NCBI GenBank assembly: GCA_031216445.1
Contig: CM062205.1
Location: 22,027,501 to 22,091,500 of the forward strand
Direction of reading: 5' to 3'
Source: Lateolabrax maculatus
Taxonomy: Eukaryota; Chordata; Actinopteri; Acropomatiformes; Lateolabracidae
DNA length: 64,000 bases
Shown here: in pieces, positions 39,201 through 51,200 of the stretch
Layout of the letters: each line of letters begins with the position of its first letter
Position numbering within the stretch: position 1 is the stretch's first letter
Translations under genes and position numbers: made by a program
The notes under the pieces: generated by a model
The model's database searches: none
Told to the model about the DNA's origin: nothing
Seen by the model: the letters and a program-made list of their open reading frames with translations, nothing else

Positions 39201-42200
39201 ACTGGGATCCCACTGCAGGTTGAATGTTGTCTCAAAAACCTGACAGTTTTATCAGGGGCCTTGACCTTGTTTTTCAAGGATTATAAGCTACATCATAACA
39301 ACATGTCTCTCTTGTTTTGCCCACACTGCTGGAAACTGGTTAATTCTGCAGAACTCACTGTTTCACTGAAATATGTACACTTGGCATTAAAGTGTTCTTA
39401 TGTAATTGTGTTAATTATATATTCGTGTGCCATTAATTCTCCAAGACACACAGACGTAACCTCTGTAGGTTAAGTTCCCCTTTCACATGCACCTCTGCTG
39501 AAATGGCTTCATAAACAACATAAACTATTCAGAAAGGCCTGGAAGAAAGCACTCAATTTGCACAACTACTGCACAATTTGTAAAACATTCATGTAAAAGT
39601 TTTCAATAAAAACCCTAAAAAAAATGAAAGTGCCTAACTATGCTGGATTTAAAAAAAAAAGTGTTAATTAACTTCTGAAAGCCATGATTCAACACAATGA
39701 GCCTAAGGTGAGAAGCAACTGGACATCTGCACGTGAATATGTGAATGCGTCTTGTTGTTAATGCTGGAGTTTAATGCATCTGTTTTGTGGCTGGAGAATG
39801 CTTGTGGGGGTATCTTTGCTGGCGCTGCAGATAACGGGATGGCACCACCTTCATCTGTCCCCACAGGGAACATGGCACAGAGAGAGAAAAGCACCGAGAG
39901 CGAGAAAGTCTGAGATTAAGACAGGGAGAAAGTCGTGACGAAGAGCAAACAATTTCCACGTTAATTAGCATCCCTCTCTTCCCCCGCAACACAAACAATG
40001 AGGAGCCCAAAGAACCAGAAGCAAACAGGGACAAGGCTGAAACTCGCTAACTTTAGGTCTCTACTCATCTGTGCTGAATCAGTGGCAGGCAGCACACACA
40101 CATCAAAAAAAAAGACTGAGCTGTGGGATTAAGAGCAAGTCAGAGGGAGTGGTGGGAGGAAAAAAAACAGAGACGGGAGGGAGGGAGGGGGAAGAGAGGG
40201 GATGGAACAAGGGGGATAGGCAGAGGGAGGAATAGAGGAGGAAAAGAGAACAGAAGGGGGAGATGGAGAGCTAGAGATGAAGGGAGAACGAGACGAGGAG
40301 AGCATGAGGGGGAGGGAAAGAGGGAGGATGGGAGAGAAGCGGGGATAGAGGCAAAGCAAGGGATGGAAGGAGAGAGTAAGGCAGAAGGAAGGAGGGGGAA
40401 TGTATAAATGATGAGTGAAGTAGGGACGGAAAAGGAGAGGCGAGGGAGATGGCAGAGGGGAAGAAAAGAGGACAGGAAGGGGAGACAGTGAGCAACAAAC
40501 GAAAGAAGAAAAAGAAGGAATGTGATAAAAAAAAGACGGAGAAGGTAAAGATAAAGATGGAGTGAGCGACACAGGGAGGTAAGAGAAAGGGGTTGTTCTG
40601 TTCATCCACTGCTGTGATGCCGGCTTTCTGCAAACAGCAGGCGCAGGTTGCATGTATCGAATGCTGACGTCCAAACATTCAAATGCTGACGCATTTGAAT
40701 AAACATACCAGCATCATGAGCGAGTAACTGCAGGGTCGGCATTTGTATGCAAAGGGGAGTGAAGTGTATAACAGCACCTGTGGTCCTACAGCCTTTAAAG
40801 CTGAATTGCATCCAAAAAAAAACCGTGTGGAGGACGATTCGTTCAGTCGATGCTCAAACATACAGTTACTGAACATTACTGTGTTGGCAAAGAAAAATAA
40901 AAGAGAATATTTTAAAATCAGCCCTGTCAAATCTCCCTGCTAGTAGAAAGCTGCTGAATCAATAAAAACAGCCTGTCTTGGAACAGCCAACGATTTTTTT
41001 AGGGCATTGTGGAGAGACAGAAACATGAAAAAAGTCCTACAATTCTCCTCTGGGTTGTAGGCACACAAACACACTTACAGGATACACACACATGCAGCCA
41101 AGCATGCATGGAACACATCGTCGACCCAATTTTTTTTGTCCCTCTCATTTTTAAATCAATAACACATTAAAGCGGTTCCTGAAGAAGTCGAATGCAGGCC
41201 CAGGGATTCATCACGGCTCAGCACGTGTGCTCAGCCCTGCCAGCAAAACCAGCGTCTCCATCATTACAAAGCTGCATGTTCGTCTTCCAAGCATCCTCCA
41301 GAAATCTGTATCATACTTTAAATTCCCGCCACGCCCCAAAAGGTTCGATACCAGAAACTGTGTGTAAGGGTGAATCATGGGAAAGTGTGCAAAGTAGGGC
41401 GCAAGACAACAAATATATTTCCATCTGAAAGGAGTCACTCTTCTTATACCATCTGTCTTTAACTGTTTATTTTACTTCTCTCTTCTTTTTAAATATATTG
41501 TAATATTTGAGCTGTTGTTTAAATAGTCTGCTCTTTTCTTTTGCTGCAATTTGTGTATGATAGGTGCCAGCATATAAATAAAAAGTATTATTATAACTAC
41601 TCGCAGTGAAAAACCCTTAGAGGATTATTATCAAACTTTTCAGTTCTAATTTTTTAGCCACGACAGTCTTACTGCTTTACACTGTATACCAGGCCTATGT
41701 GTCTTTCTGCATGTTGTGGAGTTTTTTCTTCTCCCTGGTGGCTGACAAAGCATGCACAGTCATGTAAGGAAAATTATATTTACTGTTACCCTGAGACGCA
41801 AACGCAAGACATGCGACACAAAGGACACACTTCTTTCCCCTTCAGCAGTGAAAGGTTGGTGTTTGACATAAATCATGTGCTGCTGAATTAAATGCGGACA
41901 AATTTCCAAGGGACACTCGGGGTTCATTCACACATATTCGATATTTGAGAGCAGTTTTGATTTTTCTCCCTGTTTACATGGTGGACCACAGAGATGCCAC
42001 TGAGAAAGCCATGATGTGGGCGAATAACATAAAGAGAGTGGGAGTTGCATGTGTGTGCATTTTCCTGCGCGTGCTGAAAGCTAACCAGCTCCTAAAAGCC
42101 AGCGAGCTGCAGCGCTTCTTCACAGTAATGGCTGGTGCACAGGCACAGCAGCTTTGGTGATCCATCACTGTGGTCCACACTGGATCACACACAGACACAC

Positions 42201-45200
42201 ACAGCCGTCGGAGGCGACTGCTGCCACTTTACCACTACACATCTGTGGTTTGGAGTAAGTGAACTGACAGAAGGGAAGAGGAGAGCTGCTCACCTGAAGA
42301 ACGTGACAAAGAACTGCACCAGATCCATGAAGTTACTGTGCTGGGAGAAGGCGATCTACAAAAGGGAAAGACAGGACAATGAACAGAATCAGAAATCTGC
42401 TTTAGGGAGATTTTTAAACAAGAGATCAGCATTATACACTCAAACATACAAAGCTTTAGACTGGAGTCGACCTTGTAGATCTGACAAAAAGGCACAAGCA
42501 GGAGAAATAACGCTGCCTCTGCTCTCAGGGGCAGACAGTGAATATCTACAGTATGTATTGTATAATGTGGATCATGTATATTTATGACGCTGTGTTGATA
42601 ACCTGATTCTTTACATGCATACATTGTAGCGCGTACATTTCTAGTGGTTCACAAGTTAGATCACAGTGATGGGAGATGAAGATGGGGGATTTTCAAGAGC
42701 TTTTTCATCCTTATGGTTCGCACAACTACTGGGAGGTTCGCAGTCTGTCTGCTTATCTGTGTTCCAGACTGCACGCCTGTCAAAGCGGCGGCACAGCAGC
42801 AGCCGGGCCTCTCAGCTGCCCACAGCCTGCACATTAAAAGCCTCGTTCCTGCACGTGGGCAGAAATACTCACAATCTAATCATCGCAAGAGCAATTGTGC
42901 TAACGACATCCCGTCTTAATCAAGGTTGCCAGGGGTAACATTGGCAGTGTCGTACCACCTCCCCATCGCCTGCTCCCCCTCCCCCTCATCCTCTCTAGCT
43001 TATGCCTACAACACCCCCCACCCCCCCGAAAACGCCTCACAATGAACGTATGGGCCTGCAACAACACAACACTGCCTCTCTCTGGCAGCATCAGGGTACC
43101 GCGCCTCCTGCCCGCAGCAGAATTCCCCTCACACATCTTTTTCTCCGAGGTGACACCTTGGACCAGAACTTATCAACGCTCCTGCTTATTATGCCTCGGC
43201 AAAGCAGGGATTTGCATACAATTCCAGTGGAAGCAGGGGGAGGAAGAAAAAAAAAAAGAAAGACAAAAGCCGGAAAACCCAGCTGTGTGCATGTCAGATT
43301 AGTCTTTGAATACTGAATATGTGATCAAGAATTACAATACATGCATAGAAAAACTTGATGGGTCAGAATGGGTTTAAATCTCCAGTGACTTTACACGAGA
43401 GCAACACAGGGCCAATGGCATTGGCCTCTGCAGTGAGATGACAGGGGGGGTTGTGTGTGTTTTGTGAACGGCCCGGGGTCTAATTTACTTGTGTAGTCAG
43501 CACCATCTGGCTCGCTAATGTGTTGCTGTTGATTACTGTTGAGCTCTGAATCCTCAGTGTGATCATTTTCCTCCACACTGTTGAACACAGAAGCGAAGTT
43601 CAGGGTGCCAATACACCCGGAGAAAACTTTTAAAAAGATGTCAGCAGCGTGGATCTCAGTATGTAACTGACACTAGAGTGGTTTGGTGTTTATTTATCTG
43701 GGTATGGCACTAATGCTGCCAGGATAAACTGTTTTCATGTCAATCAGGGCTCAAAATGTGTCATTAAAGACCGTGAGCCTTCACTAAGTAATTCATCTCT
43801 ATCAACAAACCATTACTTCAATTATCAGTTATTTTCTTATATTTCTTATTTTTGGGATTCATTGATTGTCTTGTGTTGTTTTAATTCTTTTTCTTTTTCG
43901 GATAAAAATAATGAGTGTATTGGAAATGTCAGAAAAAACTAGCTCAAATATATACGCAATTTATACGCCATAAATGACCCTGATTTTCAAAATAGTGAAA
44001 CTAATCCATTAAACTACTCATTGCTTTAGCACTATTATTAACCGAGGGTGACAGAAAATATGGCATTGGCAGAGTTAAGATAAAAACATGTGACGTGAAC
44101 TGCCTTTCTTAACACTTCTCACTCACTTTTGACATTACAATCCAAAACACAGACAACTTTCCAGATTCTGCTCACTTCCTCAGCGCTGCTCCAACATAAG
44201 CAGGATTAAAAAAGTCCTTCCTGTACCTTCACAAAGCACTACAGAGCAATTTCTGTAAATTATTCAGAGTTTCTAAGAAGCCAATCAGGTACTTGTAATT
44301 AAGAGAAAAATCGTTTGGAAGGAATGTTTTACTTCCTGTGCTCATGAATTTAAATGGGAGGTAAAAATGAAAGGATTAAAAAAAAACTAGCAGGGATTGT
44401 ATGAAACTGTGAGTGGCAGAGATTCTTTTAAGAGCAAAGCTTAGAATTATCAAAGAAGCTTTGTCAGCTGGTGTACAGAAACCGGGTTCGCTTGTGGCCC
44501 CAACAAAGCCATCTACTTCTCTAAGTGATTAGAGATATATAATGCTCTCTCATAATGACACAGTAACTCCCTTCAAGGACAACACTAACTTTCTCTGCAC
44601 ATTAAAAACTCATGATAAGAGCTTCAGAGTCATGCCATGGCTGCTAAACTCCATTCTGAGAAGTACAAGCAGGTGGTCTTACTGAGAAGATGTGCGATAA
44701 CAGTTTTTGTAGCGGTTAATCTCAAGTGTCAGCCGTGTGCGGTGCTTTGTCACCGAGAGGCAGGCTGACGGAGGCGGCGGGACGCCCGGGTGATGCCCTC
44801 GTTATGTGCCCAGCAGAGGGTGACTCTTTAGGGGCCGCAAAGGATCTCGCAGCAGGGCCTGTCAGCCTGCCGGCGGGCATTGAGACTGGAAATATTCTGC
44901 CTTTAATGGCTTCTGACAGCCGCTTGAACTGTATTTGAGTTTTGAAGAAAAGTGTCGTTATCAGTGGGGAGGGGACGGCTGCTGCTCAACAGGTTCCATC
45001 AAATAAAGAAAGGACAGAAGGAAGCTGAATTTTAAATACGGTGGAGCTGGGATATTTGTTTGTGAGATACTGCTATGCATGTGTGCGGACTTTTGGCTGT
45101 TTCAAGCTGGCAAAACAGCTCAGTTTCCATTTCCTAACCCCTCTGTGATCAGTATCAAGACACACTCATCAGGCAGCCATGCATGGCCGAGATAAACACT

Positions 45201-48200
45201 ATACGAGTCCACACAGATACGCAGAGCGGCCCAGCCAGCTGATAGCTACAGCTGCCGCTACTCCACAGCGGGGTATTAAATTGGAGGCTGTTCTAATCTC
45301 TACCATATCATGACATGTTCACTAAGGCACGGAACAGGAGATCACAGCTCTTTAATGTAATTAGTCTGGGATTTGCGTTTCATTACAAACATCATTAAAT
45401 TCAGATCTATTCTTCATCAGGAAAGAAAAAAAGGGAAAAAAGAGGGGTGGGAGAACTCCTCACTGACTAATCTCAGTGCAATTGATTTTGCTTTGATGCT
45501 CCAAGCTGCTCAACAGTGATGAAGTCATCACAGAATTCACTTTGACCATCATAAAAGATCTCGTTTTTGGTTGGTGAAAATGCTTATATCAAAGAGTTTT
45601 TCCTGCAATCTAACATCTGTGCTTTTTAGAAGTTTTTTTATATTTTATCTAATACACATTAGATGGAAAACTGTTATATGTTCTGAACTGGAGCTGAACT
45701 GTTCTGCTTTGGGGGGTAAAATAATGTGTGCGACTGATTTAATGCAACAGATTGGGTGGTGAACGCAACAAGTGGAGTCGAGGCGAATGGACAAAAACAA
45801 ACATGCACGCTGTTCTAATGCAACTTCTGACCACGTGACAGCAAACAGAAGCAACCTTTAGGTGGTGAGAGAGAGAGAGAGAGATCTGTATAGCTGCACA
45901 CTAAAGCTGAGAGAGAGAGGGCTTAGCTTGCACACAGCCCACTCTGAATGCAGCATGTGTTTCAACTTAACATTCCACTTTGCCCTTGCTCTCTTTCTCG
46001 GCTGCTGTTTATGAACCATTTTCAAACACTCCGATCTCTGCCTGCCAACACTGGAGGACCAACCGCCTACGATAATACAGACTCACACACACACACACAC
46101 AGATCCCAATGCCACACTGCAGTAGAGCACTAAAGGCAAGGAGAGTAAGAAACGGCAACAAAAGAAAAATGAAGGGCTGTTATTAAGAATAAATGGTCAA
46201 AAAAAGGAGTTTGAGACGAGGAGCAGTGTCAGAAAAAGAAAGAGAAACAAGCGGAAAATTTTACCTCGCTGGCGAAAGTAAAGCTCCATGAGTGCAAGGA
46301 AGAAAAATGACACGCAAGCAGGCCTGCGTGCTTTAGTTTGAAGGACAGGGGCGATCTTCTATAGGATGCCACCCACCAAAACAGAAGGTGAGGTGGACCA
46401 AAGGAGGCTGAGAGGGGGGGAGGCTCTCCCAACTCAGCTCAGCTCTCTGTTCTGCTGTGGACCTCCTGAGGCTGACTGGCAGCAGATGGAGTTCTGAAGC
46501 TGAGAGAACTGAAAGCCCTCACAAGGCAGGACATGGAAGATGGAGGCAGGATTTTTCTCCCCTTCAGGAGGAGGGCAGGGGGAAGGAGCTTGCACGGGGC
46601 AACCAGTCAAATCCCTTCCAGAACTGGTCGGGGAGGCACACAGGCAGGCAGGCTGCATAGAGTGCACAAAAAGCCAGGCCCAGAGCACCTCGCGCTCCCA
46701 AACCAGCAGCAGCCAATCCTGGCAGTGAATTCATTCACTGCATCAAACTTAGTACAGATGCTGCATTTATTCTATCATTCACCATGCTGCAAAAACACCA
46801 CTATGATCTACACGTATGATCAAAACTCTGAAAACCTGCTTAAAAAAACATTGAGCTATATGGGAAATTTAATATTCTGACCTGATCTGACCTGATCAAA
46901 TGTCAACAAGTTCATTTTTTTTTCAGTCAGACCTAATTAAAAAGTGCCTTTTCAAAAGGTACTAAGATCTGTTGGTATTTGGGTACCAAGAAAGGTGTCC
47001 TTGTCCTGAGCTGAGTCCATTATTGTCCATATCAGGACACCACAGAGCGTATTATCATGCAGAGAAAAAGTATTTTGAACTGCATCAAAATTAGTTTTTT
47101 AAGATCCCATGAAATAGGCACAAATCGTGTGCCAAATAAAGTAATAACAGGCATTAAACATCAAAAGTACGTTGACACGAGTTTGCCGCAGAGGTACAGT
47201 AAGAGCAGTTTTCTCTCCACCAGCCATCCACACGGCAGCGGCGAGAGAAGCTCGGCTGCATAAACACACACCGCATGCTACAAGGCAAGCAGACACAGAG
47301 CCCTATTCACTGCTACCGCCAAGGAGCCACATCAACACCGGAGAAAAGCTCCTGTACACCAAGTGCAGGAAACTCCCGCCCCCCCACTGACCACATTTTA
47401 CAGAATTTACATTTTGCCATTTCACCAGCCAACTTTCTGGTTTATAGAGTAGAAAAGTGGCTTGTAAACCAGACAAGCTGAGCAGTCACAGTGAAAATTG
47501 ACCACAGCTTTGCTGCACTTTGATCTAAAATATGTGGGGCTATGAGTATATTTATTTGCAGACATACACACAAACTGAATATGGGATAACTCTGCACATG
47601 AAAGCACATTAGGAGACCTGACGTGTGCCATTTTGTAGATGCTTTTATTCAAAGTGCATGAATACATACATTTTCAGCATAAGCAGCTACAGTTAGTGAA
47701 TATTCAGGGCAGCTCAGCCTGGTTAAGTTTGTACTCATGTCATACTTGAGTAAATCACGCTCTTATCATATTTTATGCTCTTCTTAAGTCATGTTACTCT
47801 TGAAATGTGCATGTGTATCACTTGAAGAAGCAACATGACTTGGCTGTGCTGCTGTGCTGTGTAAATTTCCAGGTTAGTAGCCCATAAAACATTTGTTAAA
47901 GTGCAGTAAAGAAGATCATTTCTCTCACGTCTCCCTTTTTGTTCATCGGCCAGTCATTCAATTCCACTTTCCCTTTCTGTCAAATATTTCCCAGGCATCA
48001 TCGTCAAGTCCTTGTCCCATGCCATCGAAGCACAAAGCCTCTCATTTATGGATTTCAATCTAGGAATCTAGGAAAAATGTTTTCCGCTGTGTGTTGCCCA
48101 TAGTGCCGATAGGTTGGTAAGACCAAGTTTCACCAGTAAGTCTGAACAGTTGGGAGTAGCTATCACAATTTCAACAGGATGTGGTTCAAACTCATCGCAA

Positions 48201-51200
48201 TAATCTGCAGTGTTGTGTTGTTCACACCTACCTTTTCCTGAAAATGTAAGCGTGTGCATTTATTTCACCAAAGCGTACAATGACTGGTTAAAAGGCAGTA
48301 GTGCGTGCTACTCACATCAAGTGCAGCTTGACTACAATGTCAAATTGTTATACTGCAGCACAAACTTTCTCAATGAACATGCTGTATTTTTGTTAAGGTG
48401 AACTGAAGCTTACTTGAATCTTAATGGGCCATGTAAAGTTGCTGACGTATACAAAGAACGTTATGTTTGGGCTGTTGCGAAAATCAAAGTTCTCGTTAGA
48501 AAAGCTGTCTTTGAACTCCTTGATGTTGCTCCGAGAGACGATGGGGATCTCCTCCCCGGTCTGGGTGCCTGCTGAAGGACAGAAAAACAAAGAGAAAAGA
48601 GACACAGAGGTGCAGGAGGGAAACGAGAGTCAAGTATATGAAGGAGGATGTTGACGAAGAGATGGAAGATGAAGATAAATGGGAGGAAGAAAAACAAAAC
48701 ATGAACCACAGTGTTCACTAGTTTATCTCTGCACTACATAAACTCAGAGAACATGAACTTAAACAAGAACAATCAGCTTCTTATTGAGGATTTTTTCATC
48801 CATACGAGGTGAACAAATCAAACATGACAGCAACGATTACGCCACTGTTCTCAAACAATTCAATTACGTGAGGAGAAGTAATGAGTTTCTGAGTTGCATC
48901 CTTACCTACCGTCTTACATTTAGCAAAACATCTAACTGTTCCTTGCCGTGTTAAACTGTGGCAGAGACTTATGAAGACACCCGGCCTGGCTAATCCCAGG
49001 ACACAGGATGGGCGAGAGCTGCCACCTTATGTTTCACTGAATTTAGGTCCGAATGTTCGGCTGCCTGCAACTAACAATCATTTTTATTATCAATGAAGTC
49101 TATAAAATGTGAAAGAGAGCAAAGTAATGTCTTTAAACTGCAACTCCAACAGTCAATATCTAAATATGGTGAAATTATGATGAAAAAAAAACAGCAAATC
49201 CTCACATTTGAGAAGCTAGATCCAGAGCAGGTTTGGCATTTTTGCTTGATGAATGATTACTAATATATCAAAAGTGGTGGCAATCATTTTTACTGCCATC
49301 CTCTAATTGTTTCAGCACTACAAGGGTGTTTGTTGAGACCTACCGGTGAAGCTAGTGGCCCAGGTTATGTTCAGGTTGAAGTTCTTTGAGGCATTTATGA
49401 ACATGTCTAGATCCCGATTTGGCTGAGGAGGGAGAGAGGACACAGAAAACATGCAGTCACCATCATCATAAACATCAGTGTAGTTCTATATACATTGTAT
49501 AGATGTGCAGTGGATAGGGATAAAAGCGCATCAGCTTTACTGTTAATGCAGAGCAGAGATTCTTGCAGATTAGAGCAAAGTTGCACAGCTAATGGAAGCT
49601 GAATTAGCAAAACAAATGTTTGAACAAGAGTTAGTGATGAAAATGATATGTATAAATAATACTGGAGGTTCAGTTGAGGAGATAGTGGAGAGTTAAATAG
49701 ACTATTATGAAATTTCTAATTATTTTCTAAACTATCATTATACATGTAAATTGTAGACAGTTTTTTTCTTTATTTGGTGAGGTTATATTTAAAGCCTTTT
49801 CCTACTTTCACTTATTGTACAGTATCTTTTGGAGTTTGGCTCACTGCTTAACACCAACCCAGTTCCGTTGGTTTCATTTCTACTAAATATACATTAAATC
49901 GCAGAAGCAAGAGATAATCAAAATATAATTTCCCATGCCTTTAAAAACACCTTTATTTCTGCACACCTGCAGCTGACAAAGGGATCGCAGTTCTCGATTT
50001 GTTACCATGTGGTAAAAGTTTTGTCAGGGGAAAGACACCATCTGGAATATTTAATCAGATCCTTGTGTTTCAGTTTCGGCTCCAGATGCTGCAGCCAGGT
50101 AGACAGCACTGGACAAGCTTTCATTTGCTGGGAATACATGTCGTGTTGTTATTTGGCAGCTTGATATATTGATATATTTTTAATTATGTAGTTAAACCTG
50201 TTTATTTAGTCAGATCTCCCTTGAAAATGGGATATCAGACTGAATGGGACTTTCAAAACTTAATAAAGATTCTATTGTGATATAAGACCGCTAAATAGTT
50301 CATTGTTATACAGCTTCTGTTAACTGGGTTGTAATGGAGCCAACAGGGAAAGTGCTCCCATCATAATGGTTAGTGCTTGTTATTAATTAAAAATGTTAGG
50401 GTTAATTAGATTTTAAAACAATATATTGCACTCAAGCATTTTGAATGCCGCTTCTAATTGTTTTCTTTAATGTAGAGCTAATGATTATTGCGTATGTAAA
50501 TTAAGAAATTCCTCTGTGTTTGTCTGTGCTTGTGTCTTGCCACCAAAAAGCATGTATCTCCAAATTTAATGATATAGAATTTCAAGGATTAAATGTTCAT
50601 TCATGGGTTTGGAAAATACTATAAAAAGTACAGATATATAAACCATTAAAAACCTCTTTGCAGTAGCAGAAAAATGCATTGTTCCCATGCTGGAAATGGG
50701 GCTGTTTTCTGCAGCTCATAAAGTGTTGACATTTTGGAAATACATGGTTTTCACAGGTCAGAGACATATTATATTTGTTCTGGTGCATAGATCTCTCTTA
50801 AAAACAGAGATCTTGAGTATCTTTCTCATTATTACTATGATAGATTAATCGCTGTTATCATCTTTACCAAAATGGTAAAGATACAACTGAAGTGTCTTCA
50901 GAGAAAACTTTAACAATAACCGAGAGGGGAGAAAAAAACAAAACAATCACCACCACCATCATCATCATCTGGTGCTGACAACACACTCTTTAATCCTAAT
51001 AAAGGTGACAGCTGCTGTGGCGGTGGGGCGTTCGCTGTCAGAGACATACCTCCTCAGGTGTGGCCACGAAGTTGATGGCGGTGTAGTAGCGGTCGTCCTC
51101 CTGCGACAGGCTGAAGGTGAACTGGTAGTCGATGAGGAGCGTGTCTGTTTGAAGTGATGGAACCGACGGTGTGGGTGTGGGTGTGGGAGAGCGCGGTGGG

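Larger units (their letters stand above)
25480..42293 (-). other. atrn: atrn intron between exons L and M (16.8 kb)
   Basis: This intron splits the transmembrane helix code. It contains paired GT arrays at 26525 and 26718, further GT arrays at 27383, 35894 and 36228, and purine-rich tracts at 29040-29110, 34390-34720 and 40130-40600. A dispersed repeat fragment lies at 27890-27995 and a CpG-rich block at 29271-29540. I saw no recognisable gene, and the open frames inside are low-complexity or random. Confidence 0.75.
42356..48413 (-). other. atrn: atrn intron between exons K and L (6.1 kb)
   Basis: AT-rich intron with a C-rich stretch at 42955-43030, a degraded copy of the attaatcg dispersed repeat at about 43780-44040, a short GA array at 45870-45884, a short CA array at 46084-46101 and a possible dispersed-repeat tail at 47629-47690. 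A GC-richer block at 44740-44900 has no recognised function. Confidence 0.7.

Noticed and set aside
40129..40678. Minus-strand frame of 181 codons
   Set aside because: It covers the 470-base polypurine tract; a composition artefact.
42135..42587. Plus-strand frame of 150 codons over exon L
   Set aside because: It overlaps exon L in antisense; no domain or conserved motif seen.
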